Assembly (NCBI RefSeq): GCF_014645355.1
Contig: NZ_BMLS01000003.1
Span: 186,001-250,000 of the forward strand
Reading direction: 5' to 3'
Origin: Bowmanella pacifica
Lineage (GTDB): Bacteria; Pseudomonadota; Gammaproteobacteria; Enterobacterales; Alteromonadaceae
Length of the DNA stretch: 64,000 nt
Notes under the pieces: model-generated
Databases searched by the model: none
What the model was told of the DNA's origin: nothing
Seen by the model: only the letters and a program-made list of their open reading frames with translations
Shown: one piece after another, positions 37,389 through 46,220 of the stretch
How positions within the stretch are numbered: position 1 is the stretch's first letter
Layout of the letters: every line of letters starts with the position of its first letter
Translations under genes and position numbers: made by a program

Positions 37389-38305
37389 AAACCTTGTTCC
37401 TCACACAGTTCTGCGCCCAGTAATGCTGCGCCGCGAACACCGCTTGCAGGCCCGCCTTCGGCAAGTTCGACTGGGGCGAGCGGTGCATGACTAAACAAGT
37501 GCTGCTGAATCGCTTCAGGCAACGCAGTGCGAATCTCATCAACGGCAGATAAACCGCCCCCCAACACAATCACATCTGGGTCTAACACCAAAATCTGCCC
37601 AGCGATCACTGAGCCCAGCGCATCCATAAAACACCTAAAGGTCGTTATGGCCTTATCCTCACCTTGGCGATAGGCAGTCAACCACTGATAGGTATCGCCG
37701 CTGTGACCACCGAAATGTTGATAAAGCCTGCCCAGGCCGTTTCCCGACACTATGGTTTCTGCGCATCCACTCAGCCCGCAGCCACATTGCAAAACAGGTA
37801 ACTGCCAGCGCGCCGCTACCGCCGCATGTAAACCCATATGGCCGAATTCACCGGCCAGTTGACTGTTTGGCGCAAAGCGCTCTTCGTCCACACAGAGCCC
37901 ACCACCTAAGCCAGTGCCAATAATGACGCCAAGCACTCTGGAGTGGCCTTTTCCTGCGCCCAGCCTGGCTTCTGAATAGGCAAAGCATCGACAGTCATTC
38001 CCTAAAGCCACCGGTCTCTCTAATACAGATGCCAAATCAGCAGTGATCGGTTGACCAGTCAAACAGGGCACATTGCTGGATAGCGCCAACCCTTGGGCGC
38101 TGATAACACCGGGTAAGCCAATGCCCAACGAGCCTTTGGCGCCGTATTTGGTATCCGCCATCTCAACCAATTCAACGACACCGGCTAGAAATATCCGGTA
38201 ATCATTAATGGGTGTTTCCCGGCGTATTCTCTCCAGGCACGAAAACTCGGCATCAAACACTGCCAACTCCATTTTCGTACCACCGATATCCAGGCCGTAA
38301 TGCAT
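37385..38305 (-). CDS. agaK: ROK-family sugar kinase, probable GalNAc kinase
   Basis: A 306-residue ROK kinase. The phosphate-binding DIGGTKMELAVFD is at the N-terminus, the GNDCRCFAYSE and GTGLGGGLCVDE segments form the active site, and the ROK zinc motif is CGCGLSGCAE. Homologues include NagK (GlcNAc kinase) and Shewanella AgaK. Because the whole operon otherwise encodes GalNAc steps, phosphorylation of GalNAc at O6 is the best guess. Two bases separate it from agaS upstream and it overlaps agaA downstream. Confidence 0.87.
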   Translation of the reverse strand: MHYGLDIGGTKMELAVFDAEFSCLERIRRETPINDYRIFLAGVVELVEMADTKYGAKGSLGIGLPGVISAQGLALSSNVPCLTGQPITADLASVLERPVALGNDCRCFAYSEARLGAGKGHSRVLGVIIGTGLGGGLCVDEERFAPNSQLAGEFGHMGLHAAVAARWQLPVLQCGCGLSGCAETIVSGNGLGRLYQHFGGHSGDTYQWLTAYRQGEDKAITTFRCFMDALGSVIAGQILVLDPDVIVLGGGLSAVDEIRTALPEAIQQHLFSHAPLAPVELAEGGPASGVRGAALLGAELCEEQGL

Positions 38306-38307
38306 AA

Positions 38308-39444
38308 TCAGTCCTGCGTGAAAGGGTATAACGTCACCCCTTGCACCACGCGGTTCACTTCACCGGTAGGACAAGGATTATCGGGGCCTACCCCATGCTG
38401 CAACGCTTTGAAAAAACCCATGATCTGGCAATACAGAATATAGGGAAACCCTAACCAGGCGTCTTCCAGTCCCTGAATTTGGGATAAGGGCAGCGGCGCA
38501 CCGAGATGCAATACCTGGCCATCTCTTTCAAGCTCCAGGCGTAAGTCCGAGTCATAACGACTGGTGTACGGGTCGGCCGAGGGCAGCAATACCAGCTGTG
38601 TGGCCGTATTAATTAACGACTTGGGACCATGCCTGAACCCCAGCGGGGTCTCATAAAAACTGGGCAATTGTCCCGCCGTAAGCTCCAAGACCTTCAAGGC
38701 CGCTTCTCTGGCAATTGCCTTGAGCGGGCCGGCCCCCAGAAACACCAGCCGCTCACAGGCCAGTGTCGCCAAATTGGCAATGCCATCCACTTGCTCAGCT
38801 AGAATGCCCAATGCCAACGCTTGCATCCGTTCAAACTGAGCTTCATTAGGTGCAAATAACTGTAATGTAGACAGCATCATGCAAGTAAAGCTGCTGGTCA
38901 TGGCAAAGCTTTGATCATGCGCTTGCTCAGGCATCAGTAACAACTGATAGCGGTCATTGCCTTCACAAGCTTTCGCCAACGCTCCTTCCCCATTACAACT
39001 GACCACCAAGTGCCAGCATTTATCAACCAATTGATTAGCCAGTTGCACCGCAGCTTTACTTTCCGGGCTGTTACCAGAGCGACCATAGGACACCAGCAAA
39101 GTCGGTACAGCGCTTTGTAAGTACATATCCGGATTACTGAGAATATCCGTGGTACTAACCGCCTCAATCCGTTGTCCCGGGGTCAGTGACATATGCTTTT
39201 GCAAATGAGGCTGTAAGGCTTCACCTATATAGGCAGAGGTACCAGCACCGGTCATGATGATCCTCAGCACAGGCTCAGCCAATATAGGCGCTAGCCAGCT
39301 GTCTAATTGGTTTTTACGGGCAGCTAAGGTTTCAGACAACATTTGCCATAGCCTGGGCTGCTGACTGATTTCTCTGGCGGTCCAGACGGCGTTCTTTTGC
39401 TCAAGCTCTGTATACGTAAAGCCGAGATAAACCTGGTCGGTCAT
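38308..39444 (-). CDS. agaS: AgaS-type galactosamine-6-phosphate deaminase/isomerase
   Basis: A 378-residue protein with two SIS sugar-isomerase domains. Key segments are MTGAGTSAYIGE and VSYGRSGNSPESKAA (the sugar-phosphate loop of domain 1), FLGAGPLKAIAREAALKVLELTAGQ (start of domain 2), and FRHGPKSLI near the C-terminal active site. AgaS was shown to be the working GalN-6-P deaminase in the aga pathways of E. coli and Shewanella; it yields tagatose-6-P and ammonia. Length agrees with AgaS (384 in E. coli). Confidence 0.92.
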   Translation of the reverse strand: MTDQVYLGFTYTELEQKNAVWTAREISQQPRLWQMLSETLAARKNQLDSWLAPILAEPVLRIIMTGAGTSAYIGEALQPHLQKHMSLTPGQRIEAVSTTDILSNPDMYLQSAVPTLLVSYGRSGNSPESKAAVQLANQLVDKCWHLVVSCNGEGALAKACEGNDRYQLLLMPEQAHDQSFAMTSSFTCMMLSTLQLFAPNEAQFERMQALALGILAEQVDGIANLATLACERLVFLGAGPLKAIAREAALKVLELTAGQLPSFYETPLGFRHGPKSLINTATQLVLLPSADPYTSRYDSDLRLELERDGQVLHLGAPLPLSQIQGLEDAWLGFPYILYCQIMGFFKALQHGVGPDNPCPTGEVNRVVQGVTLYPFTQD

Positions 39445-39456
39445 AATGTTTCCTAC

Positions 39457-40734
39457 TTAATTCTGGAAATGGCATGCCTGCGCGTAATCATTCAGTACGT
39501 CGGCAATTTTATGGAGTAACAAGGCCTCGGCCTCGGCTTTCACTTGGCCAGCGCGAACCGCCTGATATTGCACAGGTAAATATTGACTCAACAAAGGTAA
39601 TGGAATGGTCACCCCAGAGAGGTTGGCAAACAGTTGGTTCACCACTGCCTGTAGGTCAGGCTGGCTCCAATAGTAGCGAATTCTGTCACTGTAGCTGAAA
39701 AAGCGTAGCCAGGGTTGTTGCTCGGCGTGGGGGTAGAATTTTTGCCAATATTTGGGCTGCTCGAGCATAAGCTCTGCACAGCGCGCTCTCAAGTCGGAAC
39801 ATTGCTCTGGTGCAATCAAGGCCTCTTCGATATGCGCCAGCGCAAAGAGCCCCTCTCGCAGGGCAAAGGTCAGAGCCGGGCCTACTTTTAAAATAGCAAA
39901 GTGCCCTTTTACCAATTCACATAAAGCAGAGCGGGATTGATAATCGGTAGAGTGTGCCTCAAACACCAGTCTTGGAACAGACTCAATGGCAGCGGACAAA
40001 TCAGTGGCCAGTTGGGGCACAAAGTCATGCACCTTACTGTTATCAAACTCCACGCCGGGCTGGACCACAATGGCTACCACTTTGTGCCAGCTTGATTCAT
40101 CCAGTCCCCTAGCTGCAAAGGCCGCTCTATGCGCCTTGAGGGTATGCATGACATTGTTTACCGGGGTTGGTGCCAGATGTTCTTCCAGCTCGTCAACACC
40201 ACCAGGGGGCGGCACTTCAGTGCCGATGACATAACATAAATCTCGTCCCATCTTCTTGGACGTCTGTTCTGCAATCTCACACAAGATAGCAGCACGTTCA
40301 GCAATGACTTCATCACTTAATGCTTGTGGATCATCAGCACAAGGCATGCTGGTATCCAAATGAATTTTCTCAAAGCCGGCTTCCACATAACTTTGAATTA
40401 ATCCCTGACATAAGGCCATGGCATCATTAGCGGGTTTATCTGTCCAGCATACCGGCCCCAAATGATCACCGCCGAACAGTAAATCCTCGCGACTAAAGTT
40501 ATTATCATCGGCCAGGCTTTGTACAAAGCCGATGAAGTCAGCCGGCTGCATGCCGGTATATCCTCCAAACTGGTTAACCTGATTGGCCGTTGCCTCAACA
40601 AGCAACAGGGAGTGGTCTTGTTTGGCTTGCAGTATGGCAGCTTTGAGCACAACAGGATGCGCGCTGCACACAGAGTAAATACCGCACGCCTTTCCACCAC
40701 GGTTGGCGGCAAAAAGTTCACGGAGAAGATGCAT
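39457..40734 (-). CDS. kbaZ: D-tagatose-1,6-bisphosphate aldolase subunit GatZ/KbaZ family
   Basis: A 425-residue protein of the GatZ/KbaZ family. The start at 40734 (MHLLRELFAANRGGKACGIYS) has GAGGAAGG upstream and the family length; the open frame runs 90 codons further but is not conserved-looking. Segments FGGDHLGP, HLDTSMPCADD, GTEVPPPGG and FEAHSTDYQ are typical. In E. coli GatZ/KbaZ are non-catalytic partners required for full activity of the aldolases GatY/KbaY. Others have proposed a tagatose-6-P kinase role in aga loci. No KbaY gene is present in the window, which leaves its exact job open. Confidence 0.88.
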   Translation of the reverse strand: MHLLRELFAANRGGKACGIYSVCSAHPVVLKAAILQAKQDHSLLLVEATANQVNQFGGYTGMQPADFIGFVQSLADDNNFSREDLLFGGDHLGPVCWTDKPANDAMALCQGLIQSYVEAGFEKIHLDTSMPCADDPQALSDEVIAERAAILCEIAEQTSKKMGRDLCYVIGTEVPPPGGVDELEEHLAPTPVNNVMHTLKAHRAAFAARGLDESSWHKVVAIVVQPGVEFDNSKVHDFVPQLATDLSAAIESVPRLVFEAHSTDYQSRSALCELVKGHFAILKVGPALTFALREGLFALAHIEEALIAPEQCSDLRARCAELMLEQPKYWQKFYPHAEQQPWLRFFSYSDRIRYYWSQPDLQAVVNQLFANLSGVTIPLPLLSQYLPVQYQAVRAGQVKAEAEALLLHKIADVLNDYAQACHFQN

Positions 40735-40815
40735 GAAAACCTTCCTCATTTCTGAGTAATAAAACTGGCTGCGACAGGCAGTATCCCTCGCAGCACATCT
40801 AATGAATGAGTGATA

Positions 40816-40832
40816 GCCGGTCCAATACCGGC
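40816..40832 (-). repeat. intercistronic hairpin between the GH109 and kbaZ genes
   Basis: GCCGGT (40816-40821) and ACCGGC (40827-40832) are inverse copies with a CCAAT loop. It lies in the 109-bp gap after the GH109 stop codon. No T tract follows on the minus strand; it may protect the 3' end of an upstream mRNA segment. Confidence 0.4.
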
Positions 40833-40843
40833 ACTTTACCTTG

Positions 40844-42211
40844 TCAGCTAACGATACCCAGTGGCTTACCGTGCTGCCACTGGCCACGGGTAAAATCAGG
40901 GAAGTCTTTAGAATTGCCGCGATCGGCGACAGACTCTTTGGAAAGCGGAAAAACAGCCGACCAGGCAGCACCGTCATATACGTCCTGGTCAAGGGGAACA
41001 CCATTACGTAAACAGTAAATCATGCGCCACACCATTAAGAAGTCCATCCCTCCATGGCCGCCATTGCGCTCGGCTTCCTGCCCCATACGTGTCCACAGCG
41101 GATGGTCGTATTTCTTGTACCATTTCTCCATATCGTAATCCCATTCATGGAAATTACCCGAACCGCCCTGCTCAAGGGCAATACGGTTTGGAAAACCGGC
41201 AAACACACCATTGGTGCCTTGAATCAGATTCAAGCGGGTATAAGGCCGCGGCGTGGTGGTGTCATGCTGAACCATAATGGTTCGACCCAGATGCGTTTTG
41301 ATTATGCTGGTATTGATATCACCCGCAATGTAGTGCAAGTGATTGCGCTCATGATCAGCACCAAATTCGCGCTTAGCATAAGCAGCACGCCCCAGAGCCG
41401 GCGAACTCATGGAGCTCATATATTCGAATTTGTCGCCACGGTTAATATTCATATATTGGGCAACTGGCCCCAAACCGTGAGTCGGATATAAATTACCGTT
41501 GGTACGGGTATGGTGATAAGTGCGCCATGAACCGGTTTTCCGCTCGATTTCTTTCATCTGCCAGCGTAGCTCATGTATATAAGCAGCTTCACCATGCAAC
41601 AGCTCGCCAAATACCCCCTGACGCACCATGTTCAACACCATCAACTCATCACGGCCGTAGCAGACGTTTTCCATCATCATGCAATTTTTTTGCGTCGCTT
41701 CAGAGGTGTCCACCAAGTCCCACAGATCTTCCATAGTGGTGGCCATAGGAACTTCAACAAAGGCATGTTTACCGGCCAGCATGGCGTCTTTGGCCATGGG
41801 GTGGTGCCAGCGCCAGGGCGTAGCAATAATCACGATATCCAGATCATCACGGGCCAGCATATCCCGGTAGTGGAAATCACTTTTCCCGTATACATCAGGT
41901 GCTGCATGCCCTTCTTCAACGGCAATCTTAACCGCTCTAGCCGTGACCTCAGCGTCAATATCACATACTGCCTTAAGTTCTACACCGTCGATATTGCATA
42001 AGTGGCGAACAAAACCGACACCCCGCTGGCCAACCCCAATAATGGCGGCGCGTACTGTATGCATAGGTGCCACGGTGAGCCCCATAACGCTTTTTCCCAT
42101 TGCCTTCGGCGCTGTCGCATTTTTGCCTGTACTGCTGCAGGCAACGACAGTGCCTGCCGCTGCAGTGGCGGCTGCCGCCTTGAGAAAAGATCGACGATTA
42201 AACTCAGACAT
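40844..42211 (-). CDS. GH109 alpha-N-acetylgalactosaminidase, Tat-exported
   Basis: A 455-residue glycosidase of the Gfo/Idh/MocA fold that uses bound NAD+ to cleave alpha-linked GalNAc. The ATG at 42211 is chosen because AGGAG precedes it and it yields a Tat signal [16 protein letters not shown], with a possible lipobox cysteine at 25 (VVAC). NAD binding is seen as [10 protein letters not shown] (57-66). The GH109 hallmark YPTHGLGP holds Tyr242 and His245, spaced as the active-site pair of the Elizabethkingia enzyme. It should act in the periplasm on GalNAc-ended glycans and feed the kinase route. Second gene of the minus-strand aga operon, 10 bases after agaR. Confidence 0.9.
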   Translation of the reverse strand: MSEFNRRSFLKAAAATAAAGTVVACSSTGKNATAPKAMGKSVMGLTVAPMHTVRAAIIGVGQRGVGFVRHLCNIDGVELKAVCDIDAEVTARAVKIAVEEGHAAPDVYGKSDFHYRDMLARDDLDIVIIATPWRWHHPMAKDAMLAGKHAFVEVPMATTMEDLWDLVDTSEATQKNCMMMENVCYGRDELMVLNMVRQGVFGELLHGEAAYIHELRWQMKEIERKTGSWRTYHHTRTNGNLYPTHGLGPVAQYMNINRGDKFEYMSSMSSPALGRAAYAKREFGADHERNHLHYIAGDINTSIIKTHLGRTIMVQHDTTTPRPYTRLNLIQGTNGVFAGFPNRIALEQGGSGNFHEWDYDMEKWYKKYDHPLWTRMGQEAERNGGHGGMDFLMVWRMIYCLRNGVPLDQDVYDGAAWSAVFPLSKESVADRGNSKDFPDFTRGQWQHGKPLGIVS

Positions 42212-42221
42212 AGTATTACTC

Positions 42222-43007
42222 CTATTGATCGGTACGCTCAACGATATGCAAGTTGATGCCTAATTTATCCAGCTCTTCAATATAGTTCTGGGGGATCCCA
42301 GAATCTGTCACTAGCGTGTGGATTTCCTTGACCGCACAAATCACATGAAATGCGCGTTTGTCGAATTTCGACGAATCAGTCACCACCACTACTTCTTCTG
42401 CCATCTCACACATCAAACGGTTGAGAATGGCCTCTTTTTCAAAATGTGTGCCTATGCCGGTGCGTAAATCAAAGCCATCCACTCCCAGAATCAATTTGCT
42501 GAAGTTGTAATTCTGCAAACTACGCTCTGCTATTGCCCCATAGAATGACATCGACTTTTTGCGCAACGACCCGCCCGTCATCATGACTTCAACCGAGTCA
42601 GATCTTGCTAATTCAGTGGCTATATTCAGCCCGTTGGTCATCACAACTAAGTCCTCACGGTCAACCAAACAAGCCGCTACCTCTTGGGTTGTGGTACCAG
42701 AGTCCAGCAGGATACGTTCACCTTCCAGCACTAAGTCTGCTGTCACCGAGCCCAAACGACGCTTTAGCAGCGAGTTCTGATGACTCTTTTCCTTTAGTGA
42801 TAGTTCTCGTCCCAGTTGGCTATTCACCATGGCGCCACCACGGCTTCGTACTAATAGCTTTTTGCGATCCAACAAACTCAGATCATTACGGATTGTCACT
42901 TCTGAGACGTTGAACTGCTCTGCCAGATCTTTCACCGACACTTTGCCTTGTGCATGGGTCAGACGCAGAATCTCTTGCTGCCTCTCAATACTGTTGAATG
43001 CATCCAC
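42222..43007 (-). CDS. agaR: DeoR-family repressor of GalNAc use (AgaR)
   Basis: A 261-residue DeoR-type regulator. The N-terminal helix-turn-helix ([20 protein letters not shown] to [10 protein letters not shown], residues 9-45) is followed by a sugar-phosphate-sensing domain of the ribose-5-P-isomerase-like fold ([23 protein letters not shown]). It heads the operon that contains the GH109, kbaZ, agaS, agaK, agaA and agaP genes and is divergent from the TonB receptor. In Shewanella AgaR binds repeated CTTTC elements, which occur in the intergenic region here. GalN-6-P or a related sugar phosphate would relieve repression. Confidence 0.9.
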   Translation of the reverse strand: MDAFNSIERQQEILRLTHAQGKVSVKDLAEQFNVSEVTIRNDLSLLDRKKLLVRSRGGAMVNSQLGRELSLKEKSHQNSLLKRRLGSVTADLVLEGERILLDSGTTTQEVAACLVDREDLVVMTNGLNIATELARSDSVEVMMTGGSLRKKSMSFYGAIAERSLQNYNFSKLILGVDGFDLRTGIGTHFEKEAILNRLMCEMAEEVVVVTDSSKFDKRAFHVICAVKEIHTLVTDSGIPQNYIEELDKLGINLHIVERTDQ

Positions 43008-43019
43008 CTTATGTCGCTC

Positions 43020-43300
43020 CTTTCATTCATTACCTAAAGCAGCAATTTATCATGAGCCAGAAGCTTTCAAAAGAGATCGAAAGCGAAACCATCATTCACC
43101 TAGCAAACAAAAAATTTAGCGCCATTTCATATAGATAGCCCATAACTACCGGTATCAACTTGGCCTCAGTTGCTCATCATCATGCACAACTTCGAAAGCT
43201 ATTAAAAGTTTTTTTTCGTTTTTTCTTGATCATTTAACAAAAAGAGCGTTTTATTTAAACAACGAAAACAAAACAGAAGCTTCGTTTTGCTTCGTTTCAT
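43020..43300. promoter_or_regulatory. AgaR operator array between agaR and the TonB receptor
   Basis: CTTTC/GAAAG elements occur at 43020-43024, 43064-43068, 43079-43083 and 43194-43198. Two of them form an inverted pair GCTTTC (43063-43068) and GAAAGC (43079-43084) with a 10-base spacer. Closer to the receptor, CTTCGTTTTGCTTCGTTT (43280-43297) is a direct repeat of CTTCGTTT, preceded by an AACGAAAACAAAAC stretch. AgaR sites in Proteobacteria are described as multiple CTTTC copies in varied arrangement. The 332-bp region has no gene; the centre 43100-43190 shows nothing notable. Confidence 0.6.
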
Positions 43301-43339
43301 TGACCTTAATAACAATTCAATGCAGGGGACATGACAACA

Positions 43340-46156
43340 ATGAAGATCAGATACAACAAAATCGCCTTAGCTTTAGCGGCGCTGATGGGCAGCAGCGCAC
43401 CGGTACTGGCGCAACAAGTGGCGTTAAAGGAGCAGGACGAAGCCCAAGTCACCGGTCAGGATGTAGAGAAAATTCAGGTCAGAGGTTTACGCAGCAGTAT
43501 TACAGAGTCGCTGTTTCAAAAACAAAATGCCGACAGCGTGGTTGATCTGATTATTGCCGATGACATAGGTAAGTTTCCTGACGAAAACCTGGCGGAGGCC
43601 TTGCAACGTATCCCCGGCATTACTATTACCCGCAACGGTGGCGAAGGTCAGAATATTTTAGTTCGCGGCCTGGGCGACGGCTACAACATCACCACGCTCA
43701 ACGGCCGTAAGCTGGCGTCAGATAATGCCGGGCGCGACTTTAACTACGACACTATCGCCTCTGAGCTGGTCAATGTGCTGGAAGTGTATAAATCACCTGA
43801 AGCCAGACTCACCGAAGGTGGCATTGGTGCCATCGTCAATATACAAACGCGCAAACCCCTTGATCTTGAAGGCTTTACCCTCAGCCTGTCCGGTAAGGGG
43901 ATCTATGAATCCCGCTCTGAAGATATTAACCCTCACGGCTCTTTTATTATTGGTGATGTGAATAGCGACAACACCTTTGGGGTACTGGTGTCCGGCGCAT
44001 ATTCGAAAAAGACCCTGCGCGAAGATGTTTACTCCGCTGGGGGCTTTTTTGACCCGGATGAAGGCTGGGATGAAGACAGCGCGGGTGTGCCCGTCGATAC
44101 CAATGGCAACGGCATTATTGATGACAACGAAACCTACGCGTCAAAAATTCCCAGCTATATGTATTTTAATAATGCTCAAGACACTCGCACCCGTGTAGGC
44201 GGCACAGTAGCAGTACAGTGGCGTCCCAGCGAAGCCCTGGATATCAATTTTGACGGTTTGTACTCACGCTACAATACCGATGGCCACCGCTATCAGATAG
44301 GTTTTGTTAACTATGACGAGTCTTGGACGCCAGGCACACCGGTATTTTCCGATGCCACCTTTGATGACCAAGGGCGCGTTGTAGCCATGACACAAACCGG
44401 CAATACCATGGTGGAACTGCTAAACCTCACCGAGCCGAGAAAAACCGATACCTACCAGTTTGCCTTCAATACTAAATGGTACGCCAGTGATGCACTTACG
44501 CTGACCGCCGATCTTGCCACTTCCAAAGCTAAAAATGAGAACGCCGGAGATAACCGCTTTGTGGTAGCTCGTGGCTTTATCGACAGTATCCGCATAGATC
44601 ACAACACAGGTAATATGTTGCCCGATGTAGAAATGTCACCAGGACTGACTGCCGAGCAGACCTATGGGGCGCACTACAGCCGTAACACAGGGGTGGGCGT
44701 GGAAGACAAAGTGGACGATGCCAAGCTTATCGGCGAGTACCGCGTTGAGGACGGCTTGCTGAGTAAAGTGGAATTTGGCCTGACCTATTTGAAACAATCT
44801 AAGGCCCGCAGTGAATATGCCTCCAGGGATCCCGGGATATTCAGTCGCGGCGGTCACTATTTGGACAGATTGGAACTCGATTACGACGACAGCGATGTAT
44901 TTACCAACGGCGACTTCACCTTGTTCCGTATTCCGTCTGATGTATTCCAAGCTGCTAACTTTGATAACTTTATGGACGGCGAAGCCGGCCAAACGCCGCA
45001 GCCCTGGCCCAGCTTTAACTACGACAAGTTGCTGGATTTCTATCGGAGCATCAACCCAGAAGCTGCCGACAAATATATTGTCGCCTCATTAAACCGCGCG
45101 GGCAGTTATACCATTGAAGAAGAAGTGAAAACCGCCTATGTACAGGCATTTATAGAAGATGAAGTATTCTCCCTGCCCTACAAACTTAATCTGGGCCTGC
45201 GGGCATCGCAAACCAACACCAGCTCCATGGGTGCCATTTATCAGCTCGATAAAATAGAGTTGGATGACGAAGGTAAACCAATCAAAAACGGCTGGGACGA
45301 CCCCATTGATGTCAATTTCGCCAGCGATTATTCCAATGTATTACCCAGTCTGAATTTTAAACTCAACCTAACCGATGAACTACTGTTTCGCTTCTCGGCA
45401 GCTAAGGTGATCAGTCGTCCAAGTCTTAACGACTTGCGCCCCTGGCGCTCGGTTAACTTTAACAGTCTGAAAGAAGGGCTACCGACACTGAATATGGGCG
45501 ATCCCAGCTCAACCCCGGAAGAAGCCAATCAGGCCGATATGACCCTGGAGTGGTACTTTGGCGACAGCAGTATTTTAAGTGGTGGGGTATTTGTTAAAGA
45601 CATCAAATCGTTTATCGAGGAGCGTGAAGCCCCCTACACACTCGAAGGCATCACCTACTACGGTACCCGTTCGGTTAAGAGCCCTTATGGGGCTAATATC
45701 AGCGGACTGGAATTTGCCTACCAGCAAGCGTTTGATGAATGGCTACCCGAGCCCTTTAACGGCCTGGGCTTTCAGTTTAACTACACCTATGTTGACAGCA
45801 GTTACGATGACCCTGAGCGCAAGGCTAAAGGCCTGCCCTTTAAAGGCATGTCGAAAAATTCCTATAACGCCGTGGTCTACTACGAGCAATATGGCATTCA
45901 GGCACGTATCGCCTATAACTGGCGCGGTAAATATATGTATGACCCGGAGGCCTGGGGCGGCCCTGCCTATATCTCAGACTATGGCCAGTGGGATGCCAGC
46001 CTCAGCTATGACGTCACAGACAAAATCAGTGTTTTCGCCGAAGGCAGTAACCTGACCAACGAACGTTACTGGGCTTATACCAAGGTGGAAGACCAGGTCA
46101 GTTTACTTAACCGCTTTGGCCGTCAGATCTCACTGGGGGTGAGAGCTAAGTTCTAA
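43340..46156 (+). CDS. TonB-dependent receptor of the GalNAc locus
   Basis: A 938-residue outer-membrane receptor in the large TIGR01782-type (Caulobacter-style) family. The start at 43340 gives a good signal peptide (MKIRYNKIALALAALMGSSA, ending LAQ) and places AGGGG 11 bases upstream; the ATG at 43331 is too close to that site. The TonB-box region VEKIQVRGLRSS, the plug (DENLAEALQRIPGITITRNGG, LVRGLGDGYNITTLNGR) and the terminal Phe (SLGVRAKF) are present. In Shewanella such a receptor is part of the aga regulon. It likely imports a GalNAc-containing oligosaccharide. Followed by a hairpin terminator, then the DUF3472 gene. Confidence 0.92.
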   Translation: MKIRYNKIALALAALMGSSAPVLAQQVALKEQDEAQVTGQDVEKIQVRGLRSSITESLFQKQNADSVVDLIIADDIGKFPDENLAEALQRIPGITITRNGGEGQNILVRGLGDGYNITTLNGRKLASDNAGRDFNYDTIASELVNVLEVYKSPEARLTEGGIGAIVNIQTRKPLDLEGFTLSLSGKGIYESRSEDINPHGSFIIGDVNSDNTFGVLVSGAYSKKTLREDVYSAGGFFDPDEGWDEDSAGVPVDTNGNGIIDDNETYASKIPSYMYFNNAQDTRTRVGGTVAVQWRPSEALDINFDGLYSRYNTDGHRYQIGFVNYDESWTPGTPVFSDATFDDQGRVVAMTQTGNTMVELLNLTEPRKTDTYQFAFNTKWYASDALTLTADLATSKAKNENAGDNRFVVARGFIDSIRIDHNTGNMLPDVEMSPGLTAEQTYGAHYSRNTGVGVEDKVDDAKLIGEYRVEDGLLSKVEFGLTYLKQSKARSEYASRDPGIFSRGGHYLDRLELDYDDSDVFTNGDFTLFRIPSDVFQAANFDNFMDGEAGQTPQPWPSFNYDKLLDFYRSINPEAADKYIVASLNRAGSYTIEEEVKTAYVQAFIEDEVFSLPYKLNLGLRASQTNTSSMGAIYQLDKIELDDEGKPIKNGWDDPIDVNFASDYSNVLPSLNFKLNLTDELLFRFSAAKVISRPSLNDLRPWRSVNFNSLKEGLPTLNMGDPSSTPEEANQADMTLEWYFGDSSILSGGVFVKDIKSFIEEREAPYTLEGITYYGTRSVKSPYGANISGLEFAYQQAFDEWLPEPFNGLGFQFNYTYVDSSYDDPERKAKGLPFKGMSKNSYNAVVYYEQYGIQARIAYNWRGKYMYDPEAWGGPAYISDYGQWDASLSYDVTDKISVFAEGSNLTNERYWAYTKVEDQVSLLNRFGRQISLGVRAKF

Positions 46157-46164
46157 ACAAGAGA

Positions 46165-46195
46165 ATGGCCGCCTTGTTCTGAGGCGGTCATTTTT
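46165..46195 (+). terminator. terminator or attenuator after the TonB receptor gene
   Basis: ATGGCCGCC (46165-46173) pairs with GGCGGTCAT (46183-46191) allowing one G-T pair, followed by TTTTT. It lies 9 bases after the receptor stop and before the DUF3472 gene, so readthrough would be needed for that gene unless it has its own promoter. Confidence 0.7.
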
Positions 46196-46220
46196 CACCT
46201 TATCAGCAAGGGATATTGCC

